Shown piece after piece: positions 39,301 through 47,045 of a stretch of DNA of 64,000 bases. This stretch comes from Acidobacteriaceae bacterium (GTDB lineage: Bacteria; Acidobacteriota; Terriglobia; Terriglobales; Acidobacteriaceae). The notes under the pieces are model-generated. The model did no database searches. It was not told the origin of the DNA and was given only the letters and a program-made list of their open reading frames with translations. Position numbers and translations under genes: made by a program. Positions within the stretch are counted from its first letter, which is position 1; each line of letters begins with the position of its first letter. The stretch is from positions 1 through 64,000 of the forward strand of contig JASHNW010000077.1 in NCBI GenBank assembly GCA_030041435.1, given 5' to 3'.

Positions 39301-39827
39301 GCATTGATGCTGCCGTTGCCGGTGACTACCCCGGGGACGAGCATGGTGAGGTCATAGAAGTTGCGGCCCAGGAGCGGAAGCTCCTCGATATCCCGGGACT
39401 CGATGACGGCTCCAGCCTCTGAACTTTGCGTCTGGAGCATCGTCGGCGACGTGGTCACCGTGACGGTGGTGGTGGCTGCACCGGGTTTGAGGGTGAAATT
39501 CTGGAGCAGCTTCTGGTCGATGACGATGGTTGCGTTGAGCGCCTCTGCTGTGGCAAAGCCGGGAGCATCCGCGGTCACTTTATAGGTTCCAGGCGTGACG
39601 TTGAGGATGACATAATTCCCGACTTCGTCGCTGCGACCGACGAAGGAGATGCCCTTGTTCACCTCGGTGGCTGTGACGGTTGCGTGCGGGACGACGGCGC
39701 CAGTTGGGTCGGTGATCTGGCCGATGATGGATCCGGTGGTCGCCTGAGCGCCTGCCCGGGGAGCCAGCATTACGAGGAAGGGGAGGATTACGCACAGGCC
39801 AAAACACTTCAAAAAGATGCATTTCAT
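36384..39827 (-). CDS. Oar-like TonB-dependent receptor with carboxypeptidase-regulatory domain
   Basis: The 1147-residue outer-membrane protein has a signal peptide (to about residue 27). An N-terminal carboxypeptidase-regulatory-like beta-sandwich follows (GSIIGQITDPTGAVVPHATVT), then a plug-like region (VIESRDIEELPLLGRNFYD) and a long beta-barrel ending in Phe (IAGKFIF). Acidobacteria carry many such Oar-like receptors for glycan import. The downstream beta-helix and glycosidase genes overlap it in order, so it heads a glycan-use operon. AGGAG lies about nine bases before the ATG. A LacI-type operator lies about 175 bp upstream. Confidence 0.88.
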   Translation of the reverse strand: MKCIFLKCFGLCVILPFLVMLAPRAGAQATTGSIIGQITDPTGAVVPHATVTATEVNKGISFVGRSDEVGNYVILNVTPGTYKVTADAPGFATAEALNATIVIDQKLLQNFTLKPGAATTTVTVTTSPTMLQTQSSEAGAVIESRDIEELPLLGRNFYDLTMLVPGVVTGNGSINAFSISSNGTREYGNSITIDGVESTTNRTQDITVVPSVDSVQEFKVATSAYNAEFGSSAGAVVSIDTKAGTNQFHGDAYEFFRPNFTAARPYGFLGAKEPPSILKQHNYGGTLGGPIVHNKAFFFGSYEGTRQTNAYTYLDGTPPLNQISFLADGSADLSQMVDPFAGLGYGAPAGLKVNIFDPNVSYPCYGGCSQQFAGNVIPANRVSPAGKNTLLNFFPKPNLPGIDNGWFDNFFVDSPVNYRQNQVDSRFDQNISDKDRIYLTFHYFNSNQLVTDPYWGHTVVPGAGDADQANKEDVEGETISGTYAHVFSPTTTNELRGGFSSYHENLYSLLNGTDYSAKYGVGNITVPGYTATIGYPYIYLGTGYLAGGSTYKPYHVTDDNYSIADNFIWSSIQRHEFKFGEEFRGLNSHPVFSLFPTGFEYYGSYGFSQTSDPTYSYYVSGAAFPNGGSDIADLLLGLPFDVDIGLQLTQPHTQSWYLGLYGQDTFRVSDRMTLNYGLRWEYYAPYTEAHNYESNYDIASGDILLAGAGGNSRTLMNGRKDDFGPRFGISYLINPKTVVRAGYGVFFSPENDGREDFLTQNTPFAEQFVYTNYWYDGPPYEYVLDTGVPRNTTINAPSSGRINPATLSNGSLETTFAVDPHLKTGVSQLFDVAVERALGPNLSLDVSYVGTLAHNLSYQIGDINANPYNGANHNDNRLTSNLGKIQYLGDYGSASYNALQVKFTKRQSRNLSFLLAYTYSHNLDNGPPPFNLGHYNNNEPQSPYNLHDEWGNSDDDVRQNFVFSGLYKLPWGQGQRFFPNWNAATNAILGGWQINSIYTMRTGTPVNIVRGNNPSSVLPGLRPDVIGNPVLPRSQRTLLHYFNTAAFSDAAFDCSTPTSVTCNAPGDAARNLLYGPGYINLDSSLFKTFQMAERYNLELRFEMFNTLNTPHFDNPNGDENDVGNFGQITSASVGNPRIAQIAGKFIF

Positions 39828-40000
39828 GTCGATGAACTCCTCATCTGTGAGCGGAGGGTTCGCCCCGAGAACCGATATTGGGGGAACTGTGACCGAAGCG
39901 GGGTTCGATCAGGAGGGTTCCAGGTAAACGAATTCTCGCTTTCCGAGCAGGCTAGTCCTGCGTCAGGTTCTTTGTCAAGGTGGATTTGACAGATCGGGTG

Positions 40001-40014
40001 TGCAATCGATTGCA
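40001..40014. promoter_or_regulatory. Perfect LacI/GalR-type operator
   Basis: TGCAATCGATTGCA is an exact palindrome and matches all ten fixed positions of the LacI-family consensus TGNAANCGNTTNCA. It lies about 22 bp upstream of a TTGACA box reading into the receptor gene. A LacI-family gene lies two genes upstream on the same strand. Confidence 0.75.
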
Positions 40015-40107
40015 GTCCCGGAGAACGGCGCACTGGAGTGGCCGGTCGAAGTTTTGACCGGGAGCGGGGTCAAACCATAACTCCAGTCAGTGACTGAGCA
40101 ACTGTTA

Positions 40108-40121
40108 AGTAAACGTTTGCC
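40108..40121. promoter_or_regulatory. Second, weaker LacI-type operator
   Basis: AGTAAACGTTTGCC matches eight of the ten fixed positions of TGNAANCGNTTNCA, with both outermost positions off. Its centre is 107 bp from the centre of the perfect site, close to ten helical turns, which would suit repression by looping. Confidence 0.45.
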
Positions 40122-40173
40122 AGCGGCATTTCTCTGCCAGCGAAGTCATCCCGAATTCGCCAGGGACGCCAGT

Positions 40174-41472
40174 TCAGGGCGCCGGCGACAGGCTGTAGCG
40201 ATGCCGGGGAATGCGCAGCGCAGCTTCGGCTTTGAGCTCGAACTGGGCTTCACCGGCGCGCAGAATCCTGCTGGCTGCGGGCTGGTCCAGCCCGGTGGTT
40301 TCGGCCAGCAGAATGAAATCGGCGTCTTCGAGTTGCGATCGGCGGGCAAGTGCGGCGTCGTATTCCCGCGCCTGATCCCACATGGGAGTCTTCAGGAGGG
40401 CGAGATTGATGCCCGCGCTCAGCTGGTGGGCGGAGAACGTGGCAATGGATTTTCCGTCGATCGTTAACTTGTAGTTGCCCGGCTGCAGGTCGTTGACCTC
40501 GAGGATTTCCTGATCCCATGCGGCGAGATCGCTGATCTCCACAACGAAATTCATGAGCGCGTTCTCGAAATTGAATGGGAGGGGCAGGGCCTCATCCTGC
40601 TGATCCCAGGTGATCGTGCTACCGGAGACGGAAATGCTGCTGACCTGAGTCCGCTCGCTTCGCGTGGCACTCAGCGATGACGCCGAAAGAGTGACGGAGC
40701 TCACCACGGGGTTGACATGCCAGGCTTTCATGATCGACTCCGCCATGATCCAGTGGAGCGGCTCGGCGGGATGGATACGATCGGGAACGAGGAGGGCAGC
40801 GAACGATGGGTTGGCAGCCCTGGCTCGCTCGAGCAGATTCTCAACCGTGGTGCAGTCGTCGATGACGGGCAGGTGCTCGCGCTGGCCGAGGGCGGGAGTG
40901 GCGCGGGCATTTTGTTCGGTGGTTGCCATGTAGCCGGCGAACTCTGTTCCGTGCGTAATCTCGTCGTAGGGCGTGTTCTCGATCAGGGTGATACGGGATT
41001 GCGGGGCCGCGGCGCGGAGCAGGTCGAGAAGTTTCTCGTAACCCGACTGATAATCGGCGAAGATCGTTGCGTCGGGCGGGAGGTAGTCGCCGTCATTCAT
41101 GCCGAGCATCACGGTGATCACGGTGGGATTCCAGGGTTGCACATCGCGAGCCACGCGCGCCGGTGCTTTGCCTGCATAGCCGCCGGTGACCTTGTCGCCG
41201 GGGACTCCGGCATTGTGATACATCACCTGCAGCGTGGGGTAGCGGGTCTCCGCGAAGTCCTGTACATCGCGGGTATAGAACCGCTGGGCCGTGATGCTGT
41301 CTCCGTAGAAGGTGACGCGGTCGCCGTTGTGGAGATAGAAATCCTGAGCGTGGAGCGGACAGGCCGCCGCGCACAGCAGGGCCACAGCGAGAGAAACGGC
41401 GTTCGTCCAGCCGCACCGCGACGGCGCGGCTTCAGGATGGAGGCACTGCGTGTTGCGCTCCCGGCTGATCAT
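40174..41472 (-). CDS. Secreted SGNH/GDSL hydrolase
   Basis: The 432-residue protein has a membrane-targeting N-terminus (AVSLAVALLCAAACPLHAQ) and the SGNH blocks: FYGDSITAQ (catalytic Ser), HNAGVPGDK (Gly), MLGMNDGDY (Asn) and PDRIHPAEP (Asp/His). A C-terminal beta domain follows. Such enzymes are often glycan O-acetyl esterases; deacetylation of the polysaccharide handled by the neighbouring operon is a plausible role. The ATG overlaps the lacI stop by four bases, so regulator and esterase are co-expressed. The signal peptide begins about 25 residues in, so a later start is possible. Confidence 0.8.
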   Translation of the reverse strand: MISRERNTQCLHPEAAPSRCGWTNAVSLAVALLCAAACPLHAQDFYLHNGDRVTFYGDSITAQRFYTRDVQDFAETRYPTLQVMYHNAGVPGDKVTGGYAGKAPARVARDVQPWNPTVITVMLGMNDGDYLPPDATIFADYQSGYEKLLDLLRAAAPQSRITLIENTPYDEITHGTEFAGYMATTEQNARATPALGQREHLPVIDDCTTVENLLERARAANPSFAALLVPDRIHPAEPLHWIMAESIMKAWHVNPVVSSVTLSASSLSATRSERTQVSSISVSGSTITWDQQDEALPLPFNFENALMNFVVEISDLAAWDQEILEVNDLQPGNYKLTIDGKSIATFSAHQLSAGINLALLKTPMWDQAREYDAALARRSQLEDADFILLAETTGLDQPAASRILRAGEAQFELKAEAALRIPRHRYSLSPAP

Positions 41473-42560
41473 TTGGTGCGTGAGCGGCCTGACCTGGCAG
41501 CCCGTTTCGAGGACGGCTCCTGACTGGCCAGGCCAGTGGATTGCCGCACCGTGAGCCTGGTCTGCACCTTATAGCGCGGGCGGCCGGGCCCCACCTGCGG
41601 ATCGAGATGGTCGCGAAGGGCAAGCACGGCACAGCGCGCCAGCTCGCGGCGCGACATCTGCACCGAAGTCAGCGGGGGCAGGGTGAACTGAGCGAAGTTG
41701 ATGTCGTCAAAGCCGATCACGGAAAAATCGTCGGGCACGCGCGCTCCGGTCCTGTAGAGAGCGTGAAGAACGCCGATGGCGGTCATGTCGTTCGAGGTCA
41801 TGATGGCGGTGGGGGCATCGCCGCTCGCGAGGATCTGACTCATGACGGAGATTCCGCCTTCGAGCGTGTGATCGCCTTCGCGGAGCCAGTCCGGGTGGGG
41901 TGCGAGGCCGACTTCGTCCATGGCGCGAAGAAAAGCCGCTTTTCGGGCCAGGGCCGAATGCAGGTGCAGCGGGCCGCTGATGAATCCAATGCGGCGATGG
42001 CCGAGGACCGCGAGGTGCTGGACGCCCTCCCGGATGCCGTGGAAGTAATCAACTTCAATGGTGCTGAAGAGTGGACCTTTTGGCGAGACATCGACGAAGA
42101 CGAGCGGAATGTCGCGCTGAGCCAGGCGGTCGAGCAGCGGCGCCTCGATGCCGAAGGTCATGACGGCAACTCCGTCCACTTTGCGCTCGAGCATGCGCTG
42201 AATACAGAGCTCCATGCGCTGTGGGTCGTAGTTCGTGGAGCTGATGAGGATTTCGTAGCCGTTCTCGACGGCTACATCTTCGAAGCCCTGGATGAGCTCG
42301 GGAAAAAAGGGGTTAGTGATTTCGGAAATGATGAGACCGAGAAGACGGCTTCGCCCCGACACGAGAGCCCGGGCCTGCGTGTTGGGAGAGTAGCCAAGCT
42401 CGTCGATGGCTTTCCACACGCGCTGCGCAAGGCGTGGATCGACGGTGGAGATATTGTTGATGGTGCGGGAAACGGTGGCGATGGATACGCGGGCAAGACG
42501 CGCGACGGCGTGAATATCCGGACGTGACTGGCCATTCGTATTGCGCTTTGCCCTGCTCAT
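41469..42560 (-). CDS. LacI-family transcriptional regulator
   Basis: The 363-residue protein has an N-terminal LacI helix-turn-helix (DIHAVARLARVSIATVSRTIN), the hinge helix (NTQARALVSGRSRLLGLI) and a periplasmic-binding-protein core (EITNPFFPELIQGFEDVA through VIGFDDINFAQFTLPPLTSV). ATG 42560 has AGAGGAA seven bases upstream on the minus strand; the ATG at 42578 has none. The perfect operator before the receptor operon is its likely target; the effector would be a sugar from that glycan. Confidence 0.9.
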   Translation of the reverse strand: MSRAKRNTNGQSRPDIHAVARLARVSIATVSRTINNISTVDPRLAQRVWKAIDELGYSPNTQARALVSGRSRLLGLIISEITNPFFPELIQGFEDVAVENGYEILISSTNYDPQRMELCIQRMLERKVDGVAVMTFGIEAPLLDRLAQRDIPLVFVDVSPKGPLFSTIEVDYFHGIREGVQHLAVLGHRRIGFISGPLHLHSALARKAAFLRAMDEVGLAPHPDWLREGDHTLEGGISVMSQILASGDAPTAIMTSNDMTAIGVLHALYRTGARVPDDFSVIGFDDINFAQFTLPPLTSVQMSRRELARCAVLALRDHLDPQVGPGRPRYKVQTRLTVRQSTGLASQEPSSKRAARSGRSRTK

Positions 42561-42992
42561 AACGGTTCCTCTGCGCACCGCGGCTCATACGGCGACGCGG
42601 GATCAGGGTAAATGTTTCACCTGGAAAATACCAGATATTTTCGACGATTCCGCGATCCTCCCGATGGGCTCGGGAAAGGTTTTCTCAGGAGCTGTCGGGC
42701 CGGGCCGCATGCGGCGACCGCAACCCTGGTTCTTGCCGCCGGCCCGGCAGATTTGGTTCGAGGGACAACGGCCAACGGAGCTGGGGTGCCGCTGGTTCGC
42801 CCTCCAGGGCGACTGACCTCGTCTGGTAAACTTTCATTGGCAGCGCCGCCGCGTGACCGTCTGCTCGCGCGTGGTCTGCAGGTGGTGGACGAAACGATGG
42901 GCCTTCCAGTACTCCGGGACTGCTGGCGAGGTCGTTGTTCGTGCTCCTGGTGGAGAAACATACAGACGAAGCCGCGTTGCCGTCGGCAAAGC
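42561..42992. other. 432-bp intergenic region before tRNA-Ser
   Basis: This holds the lacI upstream region and the tRNA promoter. I see no coding pattern, no convincing terminator and only degenerate palindromes (for example near 42607-42622). Confidence 0.4.
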
Positions 42993-43084
42993 GGAGAGGT
43001 GGCAGAGCCCGGTTGAATGCACCTGACTCGAAATCAGGCATACTCGTAAGGGTATCGGGGGTTCGAATCCCTCCCTCTCCGCCA
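42993..43084 (+). tRNA. tRNA-Ser(CGA)
   Basis: The acceptor stem GGAGAGG (42993-42999) pairs with CCTCTCC (43074-43080), followed by discriminator G and an encoded CCA (43082-43084). The anticodon arm CTGACTCGAAATCAG gives anticodon CGA, reading UCG. A long variable arm (ACTCGTAAGGGT region) and the T-loop GGTTCGAATCC complete a class II tRNA-Ser. Confidence 0.96.
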
Positions 43085-43307
43085 CCTTACAATGCAAGTT
43101 CGTGATTGTTGGCTGAGGCGGTTCCACTCGTCCAGTACCTCAGGGAAGTGGCGAGTCGATCCGGCGTTCCGGTCCGAAGTCTGGCGAGGCGTCCGAGACA
43201 GCCTGTTCCGGCTCGCTTTCTCTCTCCTTCAGTTTGGAATCGACGAACGGGAAACATGGTCCAGCCAGCCCGCAGTCTAATTGGACGAAGAAGCCCGTGG
43301 CGGCCGG

Positions 43308-43338
43308 GAGGGGCGAGGCGGTTGCCCCGCCCCTCTTT
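43308..43338. terminator. GC-rich hairpin, probable terminator
   Basis: GAGGGGCG (43308-43315) pairs with CGCCCCTC (43328-43335), with an inner GGC/GCC helix. A TTT run exists only on the + strand. It lies just after the 715-aa gene's stop and downstream of the tRNA. Confidence 0.4.
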
Positions 43339-43343
43339 GGCAG

Positions 43344-45491
43344 CTACGCCGAGAACAACACGGTGAACGAGTAATACACGGTTTCCTGGTAGACATCGTA
43401 TTCTGCATCGCAGTTGACGATGTTGCGCTTGTAGACGGTGAGGATCAGGTCGTAGGCGCAGTTTTGGGGGAACAGCGACGAGGCGTCGGCAAAGGTGAGC
43501 GTCATGGTGCCGCCATACCAGAAGGGACGAACGGCGCCCTGGGCGACGGCATCGGCATAACATGGCCCCACCTGAACGCCGATTTCGGTCGTGGAAAGCG
43601 CGCAGGACGGAGTCGGTGGAAGAGCGCACCCGCAGGAAACCAGGGGCACCGGAGCATTGGTCCCCCACTGCAGAGAGAGCGCATAGGAATCCAGGAATCC
43701 CTCCGCATCGCTCGCGGTGAAATTGACCACGAAGGAGAACGGTACGCTGGGTGGCAGCGTCTGGATGCCGCAGGCCGGCAGGGCGGAGCCGTTGAAGTAG
43801 ACGGAGTTGATCGAGGTGTCGGGAGTGGTTTCGCCCGGCGTGGGATTGGCGAAGTACAAGGTGAAGTCGTTGTTGTAGTTGAAGCCAAGCGGGCTGGGCT
43901 TGCCGCAGCCTGCCAGCGCGCCGTTGGACGATATGGTTCCGTCTGTCTGCAGCGTGTAGCCGATGATCTGGAACTCATACGGTCCATCGACAAAGAATCC
44001 GGCCGTTTCGATGGCTGCGACCTGATCGATGTTGTTGGTCCAAACCTGGCCGCTCAACGGGTTGCCCCAGTCGTTTGGCGGCGTGGGATTGCTCAACTGA
44101 AAGAACTGGGGACTTTCGTACACGGTCGCGAACTGGCCAGGCATCCCGGTAAGGGGAAGCGGGGCCGGCGCAAAAACCGGGTTGAACCACTGGTTGGGAA
44201 ACGGCTTTGTGGCGTCGAAGTAGGTCATGGTGAAAGGCTGGAGAGCCGAGGACGGCACAGGCGACCAGCTCGAGGTGCCGGCGGGACGATACTGGACGGA
44301 GTAGTAGTCGGCGTAGTGCAGGTCAGAGGGAATGTAGCCGAATTGGCCGTAGATGTTGACCAAACCGGTGAAGGGGCGGTCTTCGGAGCCGGGATCCGCG
44401 AATCCGGCAAGCGGGCCGGAGCCGGTGATTCCGATGTTCTCCGCGGCAACGCCGCAGGCGCCGGTGAAGAGGAAGCATGCGCCATCGGGCTGCCCGGACT
44501 GCGGTGGAATGGTGCAGGCTTCGGAGTTGGCGGTGAGGGTAACGCTGAGGCTGGTGGGGATGTCGATGCGCGCCTGCCAGACGTTCTCGTCGAGGATCAC
44601 GTTGTTCGATCCGCCGCAGTTCTGGGTCACTTTGAAGATGATGTTGGGCGCGCAATCGAACCAGGGGGTCCACAGGCACCATGGCCACAGACAGAATCGC
44701 TCGAATTCCGGCACCGTGGGCAGCAGGTTCAGGATTTGCTCACGGGTTGCCAAAAGCGCCGTCGGGTCGAGTTTCGGGACGGTCACGGTGCGCCGCGGTC
44801 CTGCCTTTCTGACGGGCGGCAGGGGCTGCGGGTTCAGCGCGGAGAAACTCAGGGAGAGCTCCGGGCTGGGAGAACTGACGCGCAGGGCCGGGTTGAGCTT
44901 GAGGACGGACTGGATCTTATCGACCAGGACGGGATCGAGGCGCCACTCCCGCAATTCCCACCAGTACCAGGGAAGCCAGCCGCAGCACCAGGTGAATTCG
45001 ATGGAGAAATATCCGGTTGGGTCGGTGATGGCGGTGGGGCCGACCTGGTCGGTGGAGGACCACCACCAGAACCAGTCCACGTTGTAAGCGGAAACCTGTG
45101 CGCTGGGAACCGGGTTTCCGTCGGTCCCGTAGACGTAGCCGCTGATGGTGAAGGTGCGGCACCAGATCAGCCACAATCTCCAAATGGGGAGTGTGATGAT
45201 GATCGGGTTGACCTTGTAGATCAGGTTTCCTTCGCCCGCCTGTGGACGCACCGTGACGGTGGGTGTGTTGCGGAGGAAAAGGTCTGCCGCAGAAGTGGAC
45301 TCCGGGCCGACGGCGATGGTGACCGATCCGGATGTATCGAGCTGCAGTTCGGCTCTCGCCTGGCCAGAGGCTACGTCGACAACAGTGGACACGGTCTCTT
45401 TGCCGCTGCGCACGGCGACTCGTATGCGTTGTTTCCCCCGCTCGTCGGCGGGGACTGCGGATGCGTTGACAGGAACAACGATGTTGCTCAT
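43344..45491 (-). CDS. 715-aa Trp/Cys-rich protein with carboxypeptidase-regulatory-like domain, unknown function
   Basis: The protein starts MSNIVVPVNASAVPADERGKQ without a signal peptide; AGAGGAA precedes ATG 45491. A beta domain with FTISGYVYGTDGNPVPSAQVS (about residues 110-175) is carboxypeptidase-regulatory-like but interrupted by unusual aromatic runs (DWFWWWSS, CCGWLPWYWWEL). Later segments include FCLWPWCLWTPWFDCAPN and a beta-rich C-terminus with paired cysteines. I recognise no known enzyme. It follows two small genes on the same strand. It could be a cytoplasmically stored or otherwise exported structural protein. Confidence 0.75.
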   Translation of the reverse strand: MSNIVVPVNASAVPADERGKQRIRVAVRSGKETVSTVVDVASGQARAELQLDTSGSVTIAVGPESTSAADLFLRNTPTVTVRPQAGEGNLIYKVNPIIITLPIWRLWLIWCRTFTISGYVYGTDGNPVPSAQVSAYNVDWFWWWSSTDQVGPTAITDPTGYFSIEFTWCCGWLPWYWWELREWRLDPVLVDKIQSVLKLNPALRVSSPSPELSLSFSALNPQPLPPVRKAGPRRTVTVPKLDPTALLATREQILNLLPTVPEFERFCLWPWCLWTPWFDCAPNIIFKVTQNCGGSNNVILDENVWQARIDIPTSLSVTLTANSEACTIPPQSGQPDGACFLFTGACGVAAENIGITGSGPLAGFADPGSEDRPFTGLVNIYGQFGYIPSDLHYADYYSVQYRPAGTSSWSPVPSSALQPFTMTYFDATKPFPNQWFNPVFAPAPLPLTGMPGQFATVYESPQFFQLSNPTPPNDWGNPLSGQVWTNNIDQVAAIETAGFFVDGPYEFQIIGYTLQTDGTISSNGALAGCGKPSPLGFNYNNDFTLYFANPTPGETTPDTSINSVYFNGSALPACGIQTLPPSVPFSFVVNFTASDAEGFLDSYALSLQWGTNAPVPLVSCGCALPPTPSCALSTTEIGVQVGPCYADAVAQGAVRPFWYGGTMTLTFADASSLFPQNCAYDLILTVYKRNIVNCDAEYDVYQETVYYSFTVLFSA

Positions 45492-45565
45492 GAGTTTCCT
45501 CTTTCGTGGGTTGAATTGCGTTTCGAGAAACCTGCCGCGGGGCCGGACCACGCAGCGAAATCGGG

Positions 45566-45853
45566 TTAGAGAACGGGTCTGAGTCCGGGAACGGAAACCA
45601 ACGACGGAGCGTCAGCAGCATGCACGGCTAAGCGCAGGCCCTTTGCCGAAAAGCGATAGATAGTCCCGGTTGCGGGCCCGATCACCACAATGGGCTTGAC
45701 GCCGTTGAACTCGAAGTTCACGTGGCGGAGGGGCGGGTTTCCCCGCATGGAGGCCGCCGCATTCACTCCGGAGGAGGTGCGTTCGCGTGCCGGAGCAGGC
45801 TGAGGCGGTTGACTGGTACGTTGCGCGGCGCGACGGCCGCCACAGCAGGACAT
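45566..45853 (-). CDS. Small CCGG-motif protein
   Basis: The 95-residue protein begins MSCCGGRRAAQRTSQ, then a Pro/Arg/Ser-rich linker, then a compact strand region (HVNFEFNGVKPIVVIGPATG, TIYRFSAKGLRLAVHAAD). The N-terminal CCGG could bind metal, be acylated or form disulfides. It lies 11 bases after the DUF1360 gene and 74 before the 715-aa gene. The open frame upstream overlaps the DUF1360 gene and lacks coding character, so ATG 45853 was chosen. Confidence 0.65.
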   Translation of the reverse strand: MSCCGGRRAAQRTSQPPQPAPARERTSSGVNAAASMRGNPPLRHVNFEFNGVKPIVVIGPATGTIYRFSAKGLRLAVHAADAPSLVSVPGLRPVL

Positions 45854-45864
45854 ATCTGGTTCTC

Positions 45865-46233
45865 CTATTCCGGCGGCGATGCAGCATCCTCGCGCCACAC
45901 GGCCGGGTTCGCGATGGGGCTGCGCGGGGAGGTTATGCGTTCCAGCAGAATTGCCGCTCCCGTAAGGGCGGTCCACGCCATGGCGCGGCCGGGCCAGGTT
46001 GCGCCGATCCAGCAGCCCAGCGGCAGGGCGATCCAAACGCTCAGGCAGTAAAAACAATCAAGGATTTGACCGGCAAGAGAGCTACCCGCCAGTTTCCGCA
46101 GCCGAACAAAGCAGTTCCAGGGCCCGTCCTCACCCCACAACAAATGGGTCAATCGCCAGGCAGCGAGCGAGGCGATCGAGACATCCGTGAGCGACAACTT
46201 CAGGTCCCACAAACTCTGCATGGCTGAATCCAT
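45865..46233 (-). CDS. DUF1360 membrane protein
   Basis: The 122-residue protein contains SIASLAAWRLTHLLWGEDGPW, a DCFYCLSVWIALPLG cysteine pair in a membrane helix and a second helix, the DUF1360 pattern. DUF1360 proteins occur in spore-coat and other poorly understood loci. It is the first gene of a three-gene set with the CCGG protein and the 715-aa protein. The ATG could be 46233 or 46218. Confidence 0.75.
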   Translation of the reverse strand: MDSAMQSLWDLKLSLTDVSIASLAAWRLTHLLWGEDGPWNCFVRLRKLAGSSLAGQILDCFYCLSVWIALPLGCWIGATWPGRAMAWTALTGAAILLERITSPRSPIANPAVWREDAASPPE

Positions 46234-46537
46234 GGTGAAGCGGGAAGGTAATTCGTATCAGCCAAACGCGGGGAACGTTGAACGGGAAAGCCAGCCTGGA
46301 TTGGCGCGATTTTTGGCGTTGAACGCGTGAGCGTGAACGGACGGGATTTTTCCTTTTGGAATTCCCGGAGCAATCGCTCGAGACTGCGCTGGAGTCGAGG
46401 AGATGTTCGAGACGACGGGGGAGTGCGACAGGAATATGTCAGGGGATTCGGGTGTGGGAACCCACCTGGGCCTCGCGGACGACCCTCCTTGCAAAAAGCT
46501 GAGTGCGGATGGTTTTTTCGATGGGCCCGGGATTTAG

Positions 46538-46648
46538 AGCAGTTTCGGAATACACGCAGACATTTTGAGGCTGGTGCAGGGTGGCTTTTTCCTGATTAAA
46601 AAGCCACTTGAGCGTGTGCCTCCGGTCTACACCATTTCCGAAACTGCT
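46538..46648. repeat. MITE-like element with 13-bp terminal inverted repeats and an inner hairpin
   Basis: AGCAGTTTCGGAA (46538-46550) and TTCCGAAACTGCT (46636-46648) are exact reverse complements. Inside, GTGGCTTTTT (46581-46590) and AAAAAGCCAC (46598-46607) form a perfect 10-bp hairpin. The 111-bp unit has no coding capacity. The layout fits a small non-autonomous mobile repeat; no clear target duplication is visible. Confidence 0.55.
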
Positions 46649-46956
46649 ATAGTGCCGCAGATTGTCGAACAGCCAGAGCCAGGAGTCAAGAAAAAACGTG
46701 TGACTCCAGTTTCCGGTCTCGATCGCCACCGGCGAGCCCAGCCTCGGCCGAGAGCAGGGAGCCTTTCGCAAGGCGTTCATTGCTAACCGATACGAGGTTC
46801 AACCACCTCCGCGACGTCGCCGGCCCCGCAGATGTTCTTCCGTTACAGATCCATCGTGCACGAATCCGTCCCTGTGAGCTGCCGCCTGACGGTGAGCCCC
46901 GGATTTCCCGCTTGACAGTTATTGATCTTGTGCAACACACTATTTTGCGTTTCAAT

Positions 46957-46969
46957 GTGGTCTGACCAC
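46957..46969. promoter_or_regulatory. FadR/GntR-type operator upstream of the pectin operon
   Basis: GTGGTCTGACCAC is a perfect odd palindrome and carries TGGTCnGACCA, the form bound by FadR-subfamily GntR regulators. It lies 77 bases before the receptor ATG. FadR-subfamily proteins often control uronate and pectin genes, so a galacturonate-responsive regulator encoded elsewhere is the likely ligand. Confidence 0.6.
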
Positions 46970-47045
46970 TGTCGCCAAAATCGATCAGATCGTCCCCGAT
47001 AAGAGGGCCTGAAGATGAAGCGAAGTCATTTTAGGGAGGCTTTCA

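Larger units (their letters stand above)
39828..40173. other. 346-bp upstream region of the receptor operon
   Basis: No gene is seen. It contains a minus-strand promoter candidate (TTGACA at 39978-39973) and the two LacI-type operators listed separately. Nothing else is apparent. Confidence 0.5.
46234..47045. other. 812-bp intergenic region between the DUF1360 set and the pectin operon
   Basis: No convincing gene is present; two short open frames (46327-46599, 46565-46786) lack coding character. The region holds a MITE-like nested inverted repeat and a GntR-type palindrome, listed separately. The rest shows nothing I can assign. Confidence 0.5.

Noticed and set aside
42607-42622. Third LacI operator before lacI
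   Set aside because: Only about six of ten consensus positions match and the central CG is missing.
42993-43084. Selenocysteine tRNA, because of the long variable arm
   Set aside because: The anticodon is CGA and the acceptor stem has seven pairs, so it is tRNA-Ser.
43281-45569. 762-aa open frame on the + strand
   Set aside because: It mirrors the 715-aa minus-strand gene, which has a ribosome site and coherent domains.
46327-46786. Two short + strand open frames in the intergenic region
   Set aside because: They are Arg/Gly/Trp-rich, lack ribosome sites and cross the MITE-like inverted repeats.
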